Assembly: GCA_963969495.1 (NCBI GenBank)
Contig: OZ018335.1
Location: forward strand, 84,674,354 to 84,738,353
DNA length: 64,000 nt
Origin: Ceratothoa steindachneri
Taxonomy: Eukaryota; Arthropoda; Malacostraca; Isopoda; Cymothoidae
Reading direction: 5' to 3'
The notes under the pieces were generated by a model. That model saw nothing but the letters and a program-made list of their open reading frames with translations. It did not search any database and was not told where the DNA came from. Below are positions 12,200 through 25,260 of the stretch, one piece after another; the stretch's first letter is position 1, and every line of letters begins with the position of its first letter. Made by a program: the position numbers and the translations under genes.

Positions 12200-12577
12200 T
12201 TGACCCTCCTTATTCAACAGAAGGGGTGTCATCCTCCATTACGATAATACTCGTCCCCACAAAGCTCGAATCTCGAAAGGTCTCTTTGGTTAGCTTAGTT
12301 TGGAAATAATCCTTCTTTCTCTCGATCTTGCCGCTTCTGATTATCACTTGTTTAATGGAATACAGAACCATTTGGATGGTCTTAGTTTGACATCAAGAGA
12401 GGAGTTTGAAAACGAGTTGTATTCATATTTTTGCATTAAATCTAAAGAATTTTACGAAAAGAATGCTGTTCTAGAAAGGCAATGGAGTTTATGTTTATGA
12501 TTAAATACTTCTAGTTATAAGTTTTTCATATTTAATATATACCTTAAAATCGGACATTACCTTAGGTCCAACCGATA
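12200..12577 (+). pseudogene. Mariner transposase relic, 3' half with 3' terminal repeat
   Basis: Continues the mariner protein broken off at 7845. LHYDNTRPHKARI near 12233-12272 is the conserved block of the second catalytic aspartate. After a frame change, LDLAASDYHLF at 12324-12356 is the DD34D block (usually PDLAPSDYHLF), so the third aspartate remains. NHLDGLSLTSREEFENELYS follows, and the frame stops at 12500. The 3' terminal repeat AAAATCGGACATTACCTTAG lies at 12546-12565, continues to CCAACCGA, and is followed by TA at 12576. This is the inverted partner of 7103-7133. The element is inactive. Confidence 0.85.
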
Positions 12578-12824
12578 CTTATATATTTTTAGTCATTCTT
12601 CTTAAACCTTCATTATTGAGTGAAGATTATATGATAACCTTTGTCTTAGATATCTCAGAGTTATTAACGAATTTCGATGAAATTTTGTGCATGGGCTTCA
12701 TTGGGGTAAGAAAATGTTGATCCGATATTTTGGCAGGTCCAGTATTGTATATGTCTTTAAAGCTACTGACGAAGAGTATTTTAAACTCCTGTCTTCGCTT
12801 GGTCTGGAAACTATTTCATGAATG

Positions 12825-13062
12825 AAGGTGAATTTAATGTTTGGTAGGGAAGTGTATCTATTACTCTGTAGGGAAGTGAATATACTGCTCGTTTGGGAAG
12901 TGCATTTAATGCTCGGTAGAAAAGTATATTTAATGTTCGCTAAAGAAGTGTATTTACTGCTCAGTAAGGAATGTATTTAATGATTTGCACGCAAGTATAT
13001 TTATTTTCTGATAACAAAGTGTATTTAATGCTCCGGAAGCACGTATATTTAGTAGCGTATTA
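12825..13062. repeat. Degenerate ~26-bp tandem repeat, about nine units
   Basis: The phrase GAAGTGTATTTAATGCTC-GGTAG recurs roughly every 24-28 bases with many substitutions (examples start near 12850, 12876, 12898, 12924, 12950, 13014, 13040). No coding similarity. It looks like an old minisatellite. Confidence 0.75.
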
Positions 13063-16000
13063 AGAAGTCAAAATGTACATAGTCTTAGATATAGAATCAT
13101 AATAATGGTTTAACTATCCTAGTTTTGTCTTTTTATATAATCATTAGTCCTTAAGTATTGTTGTATAATTGCCACAATTTTACCGATATTTATGATGGAG
13201 AAGATTCCTAATGGAATAATTTTCACAACCTATATTTAAATAATATTCATATCTTGTGTCTTAAACTGCTTCAAAGTGTTTATAACTTATGGGCTAATTC
13301 AATGGTGCTGCAACTAAACAAATGGATGAGTTTATAATGTCAGGGGACTATTAACTTGAGTCCTACGGACACCAAGGGGTAATCATAAGATTAGGGGGTT
13401 CCGAATATATTGATACCTACTGAAGAACAATTGTAATACTGTAGTTGTTTCTAAATCTCTTCTATAATCAATATTTGTATAAAGAAAATTGGGATAAATA
13501 AAAATAGAAAACAAATCAGCCGTTACCTAGTAAAATCCTTTCGTTATATTTTGCCTCACGGTAGGTCTTCAAGGGGTATCAAGACATGCGAAACACCTTG
13601 TACGTGTTCACTCACTTGGGGATTATCGCTCTCCTTATCAATCTCAATGTCATAACACTTAGGTCATGAGTCTTGATATTAGACTTAAGGAGGGCGAGGT
13701 TTTATTGTCGGATTTATTATGAAAAACCCTCCGAATTATATTACAAACCAAATCCATACGCCAAAGATTGAGAAGAGTGAGTAATGGTATCTTGAAGAGG
13801 TCCATGATGCCTCGGAGTGGAAAGCAATCCAGAGGAATTATGGGTCAAATAAGGGTGCGAAGGAGAGTGTTTCTGCTTTCCCAGTAAAGTATGACTTCAC
13901 CCTCCATTTCATGATTACCGAAATGTGATGGGATAAATATCTAGTGCTCAAATTCACAACTATCATCACTCTTTTCAATGTGCGCAATGCGACGACCATC
14001 AAAAGGTGTACGATACCTTGTGGTATTCCAAACCAAAACAAAAACTGTAACGAGCTGAGTTTCTATGTGTATGGCACTAACCGCTTAATGACTGGTAAAG
14101 AACCTTTTAAAAAATCCTTCCTAAATTAATTGGCAACACTAAATGTAAATGTAACTAAGGTTTGTATTTCCAATCTTAGTTGTGGTGTTGCTTTACCTGT
14201 TGTACCAGTTGAAATAATTGGGTGCAGCTGTATGTCATGGTGAAGGTATTATTTTATCATGAATCCAAAAAAAACACTATAAATAAGGATTTGTTTAAAA
14301 AATATTGTGTAACTGTTTTCCACAAAGTCAAAATTTAGATAAACTCATTAATGTCGATCCGATTATTGTGGACATTTAACCAATTCGTATTAAGAAGGCT
14401 AGAATAAACCTGCCAAAAATAAACCAGAACCAAGAGGATTGTTATATGGTAGTTAAGCTTAATGTTATTTCCATTTTGGTAGCGCTGATTTTTTAAGCTC
14501 ATCAATGAAATAGAGCTGAAAATGGGATAACATTCTTTGAATCAATGGTTTGAGTCATCCCCTCGGGTCTATAATCCGTCGATGTAAACTTATCTAAAGA
14601 ATTCATTTCTAATGAGGGCATTGCGCTCTAAGGGCCTCAATATTTTATGAATTCGTGAGTGCGAATACCATATCATCCAAGGAAGATATTAATGCCTGTT
14701 CCGGAAAAACCGCCTTTATCTAATACCAAGGAAATTATTCACAGGTGATCGAATGAAAACACCCACATTAACTCTCTCTAGTTCGAGGTTGTGTTTTGTG
14801 AAAAGTTTAGTGGTTAAAAACTTTGAACTAAGATTAATCTCTGGACCCAGATAGCCAGTCTCATAACAAAAAAAAATTACTCAATTTTAGGGATGACTTA
14901 CATTCACAGTAAATAGGTACGTACCACCCTGAAGCGAAATTAAATTGCATTTCTTAGGCCAAGATAGCTTAAAAGAATTGAGACCGGTTATATCAGGTTG
15001 AAAAGAAAATTAATTTCATTTTAGAAGACATAAAATATGCTTCTTAGAGTTGTTTAAATTGTTCTAAATTTTAGTCCTTTACCTATTGAATACTAGGGAC
15101 GAATACCCAATGAATGAGGTTATTTCAGGTACGAACTAAAATGGGATTAGTTCTGTTCAAGCTACTGCCAACATCACCTGGCAATTTGGAGTGACACCTA
15201 TATTAAACCTAGAGAGATGCTACAAACTGTTCTTAATACCAAAAAATTATCGGCTGTTGTAGCCAATATCCTACAATCATTAGTAAAAACACCCGTTAAA
15301 GACTCTAGGACTTCAGCGGCGACCATGTGTACTCTTCTCATGAGAATAAAGAAGAATAAAACATTGAAAAGGCGGTTTCGACTTGAATTGAAAGAGACTC
15401 AGAAATTGCGAAGTCAAGAATGCTGTTCATCATATTATGTGAGACAGAATAGAGAGCCTTATTTGAAAGGAATTGTGACATGGAATAAAAAATTGAGTAT
15501 TACATAAAAAGGGTAATGCTCGAGTTTGGTATAATAGTGAAAGAATAGTCGAATTTTCATATATGGAAACAGGAATAAATAACAGCCCAATCAATTTGTC
15601 GATAGAGTACTGAAAAAAACAAAGTATGGTAAATGTACAATATACATAGATAGTACTTCTTTATAAGAATTAAAAGCTCCACACCTCTCAACTAGCCCTG
15701 TCAAGCTTCCAAAATGGGGATATGTAGTTTTGCACCACTCTTCTCATTTATCTGATATTTTTCATAGTGGTTACCTTCTTTTCAAGTACTTTAAACTCCA
15801 TATTCGCAATAGTTTTTATGATATTGGAAAGCTTCTTTCGGTCTCGAGAGACCATAGCACCTTAGAATTCCTTCCAAGATCATCGGTAAAGTGCTTTTTC
15901 CATCAGTGTATTGCCGTGGAGAGGAGAAGCTGAAATGACCGCTCCAGAATGCAAGTTTGGGCAGGGAATATGGAAGAGCACAAAAAATTGATATGGATGG

Positions 16001-16617
16001 AACATTGGTGAAAATAAAACATTTTTGGATTAAATATTCACTATTTTTGTTTTTTATGTCATTTGCAACCTTATAGTTAAAATACCATTTCATATGATAC
16101 AAGCTAATATTAAGAGGTTGGCCAAGTAATAATTTTTTCTCCCAATCCTTGATGGTGTTGGTGGACGTATACGTTATCTGAGTGCTTTCAGGCTTAAATT
16201 GCTTTTCTCTTTTTATTTATTTTTAGGTTGACCAACCAATAATTTCCTGTGTTTCACCCGATACGAATAATTCTCATTTTATGAAGGTGATAATAACCAG
16301 TTTGATGATCATGTCACGACCGCTTGCCATTTGGAAAGGTTTGGTTTGGTTTACCTGGTAGGAGAATGTATTTAGTGGTGTATAAATAGGTTCTAATGTA
16401 CATAATTATATCAATATAAAAGTAATATAAAGTATAATCACCATAGTTTTCTTTTATATATCCATAGATTTTAAGTTCTGGAGTTTCTTAAAAACAACTT
16501 TAGGGATTGTAGTCGCTTCAATTCGTACACGTTCTCTTGCTGAGTAGGAGAAAATTTCCGTCACTCTCGCAAATTCTTTTTTATAATTTCGGCCATTAAA
16601 GACGAGTTTACGTGTGA

Positions 16618-16622
<5 letters not shown>
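13063..16622. other. Unassigned AT-rich DNA
   Basis: Short open frames (for example 13944-14129, 15217-15507 and the pair around 15730-16102) have no motif I can name. A segment near 15838-15935, with TCTCGAGAGACCATAG and CATCAGTGTATTGCCGTGGAGAGG, resembles a repeat I half-remember from invertebrate genomes, but I cannot place it. The frame at 15217-15507 (96 codons, lysine-rich) is the longest plus-strand frame and has neither splice context nor homology that I can see. Confidence 0.5.

Positions 16623-16694
<72 letters not shown>
16623..16694. repeat. (TC)36 microsatellite
   Basis: Thirty-six uninterrupted TC units. On either strand it gives runs of Leu-Ser or Arg-Glu in open frames (for example the frame 16846-16454 on the minus strand), which are an artefact of the repeat and not a protein. 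Confidence 0.98.
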
Positions 16695-16698
<4 letters not shown>

Positions 16699-18639
16699 CT
16701 CGAAATGCTAATGAGCTTCTCGTATATCTGGAGAAAAACATGCTGCGGAAGAGGAAATGTGGGTTCATCACTGCGATATTGAGGCAAAAAACAGCAGTTT
16801 GATCACAAAACAAGGTTTGCTGACCAAAAAAGTCGCGTGCTCTCACTTATTCTGATTTATGACCTTACGACCTTCAAATCTTTCAATAATTCCTGAACTA
16901 ACCTTTTGAGGACCTTGGCAATTCTATCAGTCCAAAGAGAATGTAAAAAACATAAGGGTTTTAAATTTGGTTATAATCACCCCAATAGTTACAATGTTAT
17001 TACAGAAAAAAACAAAAAAAAAACACACAAAACGTGGACCGACTGACATAGTAAGATGTAGAGTCACCATCGAATAAAAATGATTATTTCTCTTTGACCT
17101 GGTCTTTACCAACCGAAGGCTACTATGCTTTGCATTAGATGTAATGTGAAATGAAATATTCATTATTAGCTCCTTAATAATAAGCAAAGAGTAATTTTAT
17201 GTTCCAAACTTTCAACGTTCAAATGAAGCTCCTAACAAAAATTTTTTTTACTGATCAACCGAATGGGTTTCTTCATTCTTGATGATGGCTACCCACAGGT
17301 GGCACGGCTGACGCCAGAAAAATGAGAGCGTTCGCTGCGGAAGTTTTCCTCATTCCACGGATTACCCGGACCTTCCATCATCTGCCCGTCCTATATTTAA
17401 GTGATTTCAACAACATCTAAATGTAATGAAATACTGTTATGGAGGTAAAAATGGGTATAAAATCTTTTATTTCATCAGACGATGAATTTTTTAAGTTATT
17501 TTCTAAGGTTCTCAAGAAAGTTAATGTTCATTTAATTAAAGATTAAATCATTTTTAATATACAGAAAAAATGTATTTAGTGAGGAAAAATCCATCATTAT
17601 TGACAATGGGTCTCATATTCTTTTCTTGTATAGTTCATTATTTTGATTAAATATTTGATTAGATTTCCTTTTCACCTCTATATTACAGTAAACTATAGTG
17701 AAAGGTCTAGTGAATATGGAAGAAAGGAAAACCCTCCAAACCTTATTAATGGAAGTAGTTTCTGTTCAAAAACTTCAGTAAACGTTGCAATTATTGAACA
17801 TCTATATAGGTCTTCAGTAACTGATTGATTACATTGTGTTACAAAATTTCACTTTTGTTTGGTCCTTGGGTTAAAAGTGTTATTTCCCAATTGTTAGTGG
17901 CTCTATTTAATCAAAGTCAATTTTAATCCCCAATTTTTTGTGGCTATGACATTGAATTTTTAAATTAGCCCATTTATGGTAAATAACATTATCTTAATGC
18001 AAATAGTAAAATATATATAATAAGTTTTAGAAGTTATGTTTTTTCCCAGTTATGGTATAAACAGGATATACTGTATTTAAAAAGTTAAAGAAACAGTATT
18101 ACAGTAGTAATAGCTTTTATTTCCCATATATTTTGTTTTTTGAAACCTGGACAGCAATGTCATTTATCTTTCATTCAAGATAGATTTAGCACTAATTTGG
18201 TGAAAAGTAAACTGTAGAGCTTTCTAGACCTTTCGAGAATTTTTTAAATGTTTGAAGAATTTCTAGAACAGTTGGGCAACGTAGATGACTATAAATACAA
18301 AGAATGTCTGCTAAACAGATCAGTTAAAAAAAAGACTGCTTTGGTTGCCTTAGTTAGATGACTCCCGCTTTGACAGCTTACCTGGAATTCGTAAAGTGAA
18401 TTTTTAGCGTTGAATTGTGAACAGCGTGACTCGTCTCTTGTTTGTGAAAGCTGGATCATTCGAAAGTAGACCACTGGCCTTCTTCGTTTGAGGACGGCTA
18501 CGGACGAACCTTCACTCCTTCGTGGAAAGTTTTTAAGGGAAAGTGGTTATTTTTTGTACTTGAACATTGACCCTTTGATCTCCCCTCTTTTTCTCTCTCT
18601 CACCACATTTCCTTACACAATCGTTTTTTTATGAATTGT
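16695..18639. other. Unassigned AT-rich DNA
   Basis: No gene or element recognised. Frames are short and without motifs. A T/A-rich region at 17400-18120 has many near-identical short words but no clear repeat unit. Confidence 0.5.
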
Positions 18640-18924
18640 AACTATCCAGTGTGCGGTAGGATGAATAAAAAATGAGAGAGACGCTTCAAATCACTCTTCG
18701 GGTCCTCTCAGAGGGCCCGAAACCAGACCGAGGCAAGGTATTTGAACAAATATACGGTAACTTAAAGATTGCGCTGGTAAGACTTATAGAACTTTAAAAT
18801 GGATTATCTGCTATTTGTGCGAGGGAGGCCGATTGTAAAGCCTAAACCTCAAGCAAAGCAGTCGAATGCCTTTAGACTGTAAACTTAAAACCCCGCACAC
18901 CCCCACAAATAAAAACTCGCCGTA

Positions 18925-19858
18925 GTGTCATCTGCAGGCGCCTTGACTCTTGATCTGGGAGCCACTCGGCAGAATATATTAAAAATGAACTCGAAAGGAA
19001 CCATTCTTGTGCAAAAGTTGCAGAGGTTATTAAATTTGAAACCTACACGCACGTATTCAAGGTTGTGTTTGAAGATACGGCAATGGCAAAAAAGGGCAAA
19101 GGATCTTGGTTTACTTCTATTTAGTGTAAGAGTCTGCCCAGAGCAGATTGAAAGGGAAGAGTTTGTTGACTTGTAAATGTGCTTTCGGTGCTACAAGTAC
19201 GGCAAACATACCACTTTAAGCTGCCCTGAAAAAGACCTTACTCTATGCTCGATTTGTGCCAGTCGCAACCATGTTTGGTGCGAATGCAAGAGTACCACCC
19301 AAAAGTGTCTGAACTGTGAAGGCCCCCACCGGACTATGTCCATGGCATGCCCGATCAGGAAAAACGAAATCCAAAGAGAAACTCAGCTACCACGTGAGAC
19401 GGAGGAAAAGAAGGTAAATTCGACCTATGCAAAAGTAGCCAAAGCCAACGATTGCCAAGACGAACAACCAAAGAACATATCTCCACATTTAAAATCAGCA
19501 TTCCACCAAAATTATGTGTTGCATTAATTATGCACACATAGCCAACATCCCTCGCCCTTGAACTTTTGCAACCGAGGTCAACCGCATGCTCGTAAAAAAC
19601 GGCCTGCAGGAGATGTAATTCCCCGACAACTCTCCTTCAGAGGAGGTTATGCGAATAAGCATAGCCCTTCAGTGCCCGACAACGTGCCAAAAAGTAAGCA
19701 CACCCCAAAACACAGCCACCACACGCGACTCACTTCTAAACAAAAACAAACAAACTTCCCAAACAGAAAAACCAACGCCACTTACACCCTAAAATATTAT
19801 CACGGATACACCCAAAACTCACACCAAGACACCAAACAGGGAAGCAGTGCGACCAAAT
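18925..19858 (+). pseudogene. LINE ORF1, gag-like with three CCHC-type knuckles
   Basis: The first 83 codons (18925-19176) precede an in-frame stop; coding resumes immediately at 19177. CFRCYKYGKHTTLSC (19180-19224), CSICASRNHVWCEC (19240-19281) and CLNCEGPHRTMSMAC (19306-19350) form three consecutive zinc-knuckle units, the arrangement usual for ORF1 of I- and Jockey-group LINEs, where the protein coats the element's RNA. The first unit has five residues before the histidine, one more than usual. The following frame (to 19858) is rich in Lys, Thr and Asn. A frame change near 19530 separates the two parts. Confidence 0.8.
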
Positions 19859-20289
19859 GAGACCAGGTCTCCAAGGTCGAGAAAAACATAAAAAACACGT
19901 GGTCCCAGGTTAACCTATTCATCTCGAGGCAGGAAGACCCAGCTTAAATATCATGCGAGAGGCTCCGATTTTAAGTTATATGCCCCCGAATCGGCCCCCT
20001 TCCCAACCGAAGTCAATTCCAACCAGGTATCCGAGGGTCTTATGACCGTAAGATACAAGTGGGAATGCTCTGGTAAGGCTCCGGAACTGCAGGTTGAGTA
20101 GGTTCTCTCACAAAACATGATCAAATTGACCACCGACTGCTCTCTCACAATCACAGACACTGAATTCAGGAAAAAAGAAACGGCAGGGAGCGCACCCCAC
20201 CCAGTATACCACATGGGGCTAAAGTGGATCGCGAATAAGCGTCCACTTTAATCCCACACACAAAAAAGACCCAAAATTGCACAAAATGA

Positions 20290-23018
20290 CCAATAGACTA
20301 ACGATTGTACAAATGAATGTTAATGGATGAGACGGTAAAGGTTCCATCTATGGCAATATTTTGCGACAAAATGACCCTGACATCATAATTATCAACGAAT
20401 ACGGACTGACTGCGCAAAAAGAGTTAAAAATATTTCAATACGTCGTCATTACTAAAAAAAAGCGAGGAAGGGTATGACAGCTGCGTAATAGCCCTCAAAA
20501 AAGGACTAAAATATAAAAAACTACCCGACTTAGATGAATCTTACCTTGCCATTTAGGTAGACACTAACCCTGGGACGGGGTCGGGTCGTGGCCACGGGGT
20601 GTCAACCCCCAAGACGCGGCTATGTACCCATGCACATCCTTCTACAGATCTTCAGCCATAAAAAAAACGTAATCTTTGCTGGAGATCTGAATGAAAGGTG
20701 TGCAGTAGCAGGGTATACCTCCTACAACAATGCAGGCAGAAACATCGAAGTCTTACTTGACAGAAAATACGTGACTAGAATCGGACCAGAATTCCCGACA
20801 TACATTACAGGAAATGCAGCAATGAAACCTGATATTGTTTTATCCAGTATCAGGTTTCCCTACAACTACTACATTGAACCGGGCCCCATCATTCTGCGTG
20901 ACCACCAGGCTATTAAAATTATAATTGGTACAAATCCCATTCAAGGTGCAATCCCAGAACGCAAAAGCTACAAGCAGGCGAACTGAGAATGCTACAAAAC
21001 TATCTTCTAAACTATATCCCTGACCCTTTACTCGATGCCAATTTAGAAGAGATAGATAAAGAGCTGGATAAAATCACTGACCTCCTAATTAAAGCCGATG
21101 AAAATAGTGTTCCCTATATTAAGTATAAAACCCTCCCATGAAAGCCCTGACCCAGGAATATAAGGACCTGTCCAATGTAGTGGCGCTTACAGGCCCCCAC
21201 CACAATGCCCACAGAAGACTAAGAGAGATTAAAGAAGAACTCCAGACACTAATTACGGACCAACAGATAACCACATGGGACAAACTAATAGAATAACTCG
21301 ACATTGAAAGATACTCACATGCTTTCTGGCAAACCGTTAAACGGTTTAAAGGAAGAGCTCCCCCCCCCCCAAAGAATAACACATATAAATGATGGTATAG
21401 AAATTGACGAGCCTGAAGAGATTAAGGAAATGTTTAGGATTTTCTGGTCCTCAATCTTCACAATTACCCCAGAAGAAAATGACGAAAACGAGCTTGAATT
21501 CGAGACTGACATAATCGAGCAACTAAACACTCAAATACACAGAACCTCTCCTCATCATTGTGTGTCTCAGGAAAGAGTTATGGAGGGCTATGGGGGTATA
21601 ATAACTGCCCAAGAGCTCTTCGTTGCACTAAAATCCTTTCGTCAAAGAGCAACGGGTACCAAGGGGTTGACCAGGCAGAATTTCATCAAGGCTCCGCCTA
21701 ATGTTCTGAGTGGGATTCTTAACATCATGAATGCTGCTTCTGAACACAGGCTACTTTCCGGATCAGTGGAAGGTGGCCAAGATTAGCTTCATTCCCAAAT
21801 CGTAAAAGCCCCCGGCCTGCCCTGCCAGCTTTCGGCCCATATCTCTCTTAGAATCTGCTTGCAAAGTCTTCGAGAAGATATTAGCCAACAGAGTTAACTC
21901 TTTCCTGGACGAAGCCAACTTGCATAACGAGCAACAACACAGCTTCAGAAGGAAAAGAGGGACTAATACGGCGCTAGCCATTATCACAGAAAAGCGCGCG
22001 AAGATCAAGGCAGACAAAAGGCATGCCGACCTGGTGCTCCGAGATGTCAAAAAAGCTTTTGATAAGGTTTGGAAGAGAGGCCTACAATTTAAGAAGCTTC
22101 AAATAGGCCTCGACCCCATTCTTGAGAGGATTCTTTGCGACTACATAATGGAAAGGAGAGCATATATACATATCAGAGGATACAAAGGCCCCGAATTTGA
22201 GCTCGAATCAGGGGTCCCACAAGGGAGCTATCTCAGTCCCCTTCGATACAACATATATACACGTGACCTACCACAACCTTTATCCGAAGGTACGATATAC
22301 GTTCAGTTCGCTGACCATATATCACAAATTTGTACAGCTACTTACGTTCACAGGGAATTATGGCGATAAATACGGCTAGGGAGATTTCCAACATCAACTC
22401 TTTCGAGAGGAAATGGAAGATATCGACCAATGCCCCAAAATTCAAAATAATTCCCATGTTTCGCAAAACCTTCATTAACATAGGGGTAGAAAGGAAGCGA
22501 ATCTCCAACTTCCATGAAGGGACGGTTCTGGGGCTCGAAATCACCACAGGAGGCTACAAGTGTCATATCGAGCGAAGAGTCGCGAATAGCAAGAGAGATT
22601 TGAGGGAGTTTTATAGGTTCCATGACCTAACTCGTTTCAAATAAACTTAAGATATTCAATGCGTGCATTCGCTCGAGACTCTTGTACCCCTCGTTGCCGT
22701 TGAATGCGAGCGCCAAGACCCACATTGTAAAACTGCAAGTTATCCAGAACAAGGCGGTTTTACTTATTACAAATACCCGAAAAAGAGAACATAAACGACA
22801 GAGAGAGCTCCACGACACGGTTGGATTATCTCCAATCAATGTGGCGCTCCACGAGAGAGTTAAGAGGATATGGCAAGCCATTGGTGCCCGTTTGACCCCT
22901 GAATTCTCTCGTACACACCTAGACATCGAAGCCGACCGACAAATAAGACCATTTAAAAGCAGTAAATTACAGTCTAACGGTGACGTAACTCCCCAATACA
23001 CACAACAGAATCGACAAT
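20290..23018 (+). pseudogene. LINE ORF2 relic: endonuclease, reverse transcriptase, C-terminal domain
   Basis: The endonuclease begins near 20286 (TIVQMNVNG, then a stop). NVIFAGDLNERC is at 20667-20702, MKPDIVLSS is at 20824-20850 and ILRDHQAI is at 20891-20914; these match the apurinic-type endonuclease blocks. RT follows with the first catalytic aspartate in RDVKKAFDKVWKRGL (22039-22083) and SGVPQGSYLSPLRYNIYTRD (22208-22267). The second catalytic box reads FADH at 22307-22318 instead of FADD. The C-terminal region (QVIQNKAVLLITNTRK, 22733-22780) is typical of the group. Frameshifts near 20990, 21785 and 22650 and the Asp-to-His change show loss of function. Confidence 0.85.
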
Positions 23019-23030
23019 AGACAACACTCT

Positions 23031-23761
23031 ATCATTGTAATGCGCCAGTTTTATTAGTTAAAATTAACTTCATTTCCAAATCACTTCAATAATAAATTTT
23101 TTTTTCCAACTCAATTCAACATTCCAAAAGGAAAAATATATATATATCTGTTCAAATACCAACAGGGGGATTAAAAAACTCCGTCTCAAATAAAGGCTTG
23201 AAGGCCAGAAATCATCATAAAGATGAAACCCTTTTAATTAAATTAAATAAACTATAAAATTATAGTTTATTAAATAAAAAAACAAACAAACAAAACAAAA
23301 CAAACAAAAACACAAACAGAGCTACCCTTTCACCAGGGATCTTTTTATTCCGTCTCCTACACATCATCTATTCTTTAAACTTACCCTTTAACCACTTTAC
23401 TCTTTTACTATTCTCTCTCTAATTCTACCTATATTTCATCTCTTATTATGTCTAATGTCCAAATCCAAACAGATCAGTTCAACTCTAGCCGTAACAGCGC
23501 AGACACCGTCACTCATCATTGATGACATTCGTCACACACGGCATCAAAAGGTTTTAAATATCAGACAGGCGCATTTTGCTATTTTTGCGACAAATTTACA
23601 GAAGCAAGAGCGAAAAGTACTTTGTAGAGAGATATGCTAAAATGTGTGAGGCCTAAAAGTCATATTTCGGCATTTCAGTCGAAGATCGAGACAAACCTTG
23701 GGGACCTCATTTCACCTGCGAGCTCTGCAAAAAATTCTAGAAGGTAATATACATATATATA
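23031..23761. other. Unassigned AT-rich DNA
   Basis: No coding similarity. A short self-complementary segment (AATAAACTATAAAATTATAGTTTATT, centred near 23259) can form a hairpin, and a run of CAAAA/CAAACA words follows at 23280-23320. It probably includes the 3' tail of the preceding LINE. Confidence 0.5.
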
Positions 23762-24144
23762 TGTAGTGATCATGTACACAAATGTTGTGCACATTCATTC
23801 ATATACACGTTTCTTCTTACATTTAGGTATCGCCTAACGTCTCCTCTTCAACTAGTATCTATTGGCTCTTGACTTCAAACACCAATAATTCTCTCTTTTA
23901 ATTCCGTATCTCCCCCTTGAGTCTGTTGATCTCGCTCTCTCTTTATCTCTCTTGTTCGCGCTCACCTCCTATAAAACAAGAGAGATTATCCTGAGTAACC
24001 CAGATCAAACTTAGAAACAATCGAGGACACGTCCTCATCGTGGTGATCCGTTTCACTTTGGTGGATGGATTCACCAAGCTCCTTTCCTTCATTTATAAGA
24101 ACCTCAAGTTCCAAAATAAGTTTATATTTTTATAAATTTGTTTA
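23762..24144 (+). repeat. LTR-like direct repeat, copy 1
   Basis: Begins TGTAGTGATCATGTACACAA and matches 25365-25748 along its whole length with scattered changes. It contains CTATAAAACAAGAGAG, a good TATA-box context, about 200 bases in. Near its end GTGGTGATCC looks like a primer-binding-site-type sequence, so the true LTR may be shorter, with the rest being the start of the internal region. The 3' boundary lacks the usual CA. The superfamily is not assigned. Confidence 0.65.
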
Positions 24145-24581
24145 TCGATTCGAGTGACTCGAAAATTTAAAAATCTGATCATCATACAAAATCATCGCAT
24201 CAAATATCTGGAGTCATCATCGAATTCTTTCATCACAACTAATTACAACCATGGACTCCATCCAACCTTTCATCAAGGAGCCACATTCATCTCGCCGAAG
24301 CACCAACTCGACTCAACGGTACACTCAACGTTCGGGACGCGCAACTCTCCCCGAAACACCAACTCTACTTAATGGGACGCTCTAGCTCTGTGACGCGCAA
24401 CTCTCTCACCTTCAATCGCATCACTCTGCATGAAGTGACGCGAATTCGACAATTTAACTTACACCCGCAAAACCCTTCTCTATCCGATTTGCTAGATCGT
24501 TGAATTATCTCTGCGCTTCACCTACTATTAATTCATTAGAATTTATTCATTTGCACTCAAATAATTTATTTACGCAGACTC

Positions 24582-24745
24582 ACATAATGGTATGGCAACG
24601 TACAAGCAAATTATTCATCTCACATAGTGCTATGGCAACGCGCTATCGATACTCATTAGCATTCACATAATGCTATGCGACGCTTCTCATTTAAGGAACT
24701 GACGACGAGAGAAAACTTTTAAATGCACAAAGCGATGCAACGCGT
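24582..24745. repeat. Degenerate repeat with CACATAATGNTATGGCAACG core, about four units
   Basis: The core appears near 24582, 24630, 24663 and, degraded, near 24723 (AAAGCGATGCAACGCG), spaced 35-60 bases apart. No function can be inferred. Confidence 0.6.
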
Positions 24746-25260
24746 ATATTTATTTTTTTGCTTCATTTCACTCAAGATTTCTAAGTTTGCTCGACTATTT
24801 CGTTCATCAAATTATTTGTTTAGGTTGACAAATAATTTTTCAAATTCACTATAGTCATGTTTACTTTCTCATTGTATTATCAAGAGAAAATTTGTGTACT
24901 CAATCCCGAATTTAGTTCCTTCTTTGTACGTTCAAAACTATACTGACACACGCGCGTTCATGTGATCTACAGCTAGGCAAAAATAAACTTTTCACAACCA
25001 AATTTCAAGTTTTATCGCTTGAGATTTCAGAGTGTATCATTTTCTATAGGCTTTATTGTGTAAATGTCGACTTAATTATTATCATTCACCTTGTACAAAT
25101 GTGACCTCAATATTATTGATGATGAGAGCGTAATATTTGAATCACCATTCTACTTTAATAATGCTTGATCTGTTAAATTAATATTTAGTTGTATTTTTAT
25201 CTAAGTGATTAATTCCGATTGAATTATATCTTTGTTTTGATTCGAATGCTCTTCATTATT

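Larger units (their letters stand above)
18640..23030 (+). mobile_element. I/Jockey-group LINE, nearly full length, inactive
   Basis: A zinc-knuckle gag-like ORF1 (18925-19858) is followed by an endonuclease/RT ORF2 (20290-23018) on the same strand, the usual two-ORF layout of these LINEs. The 5' limit is uncertain; sequence near 18640-18920 is probably its leader. The 3' limit is taken after the C-terminal coding remnant, where AT-rich sequence begins. Codon-level damage is spread over the whole element. Confidence 0.8.

Noticed and set aside
16454..16846. 130-codon minus-strand frame with a long Arg-Glu run
   Set aside because: The run is only the (TC)36 microsatellite read in frame; flanks show no motif.
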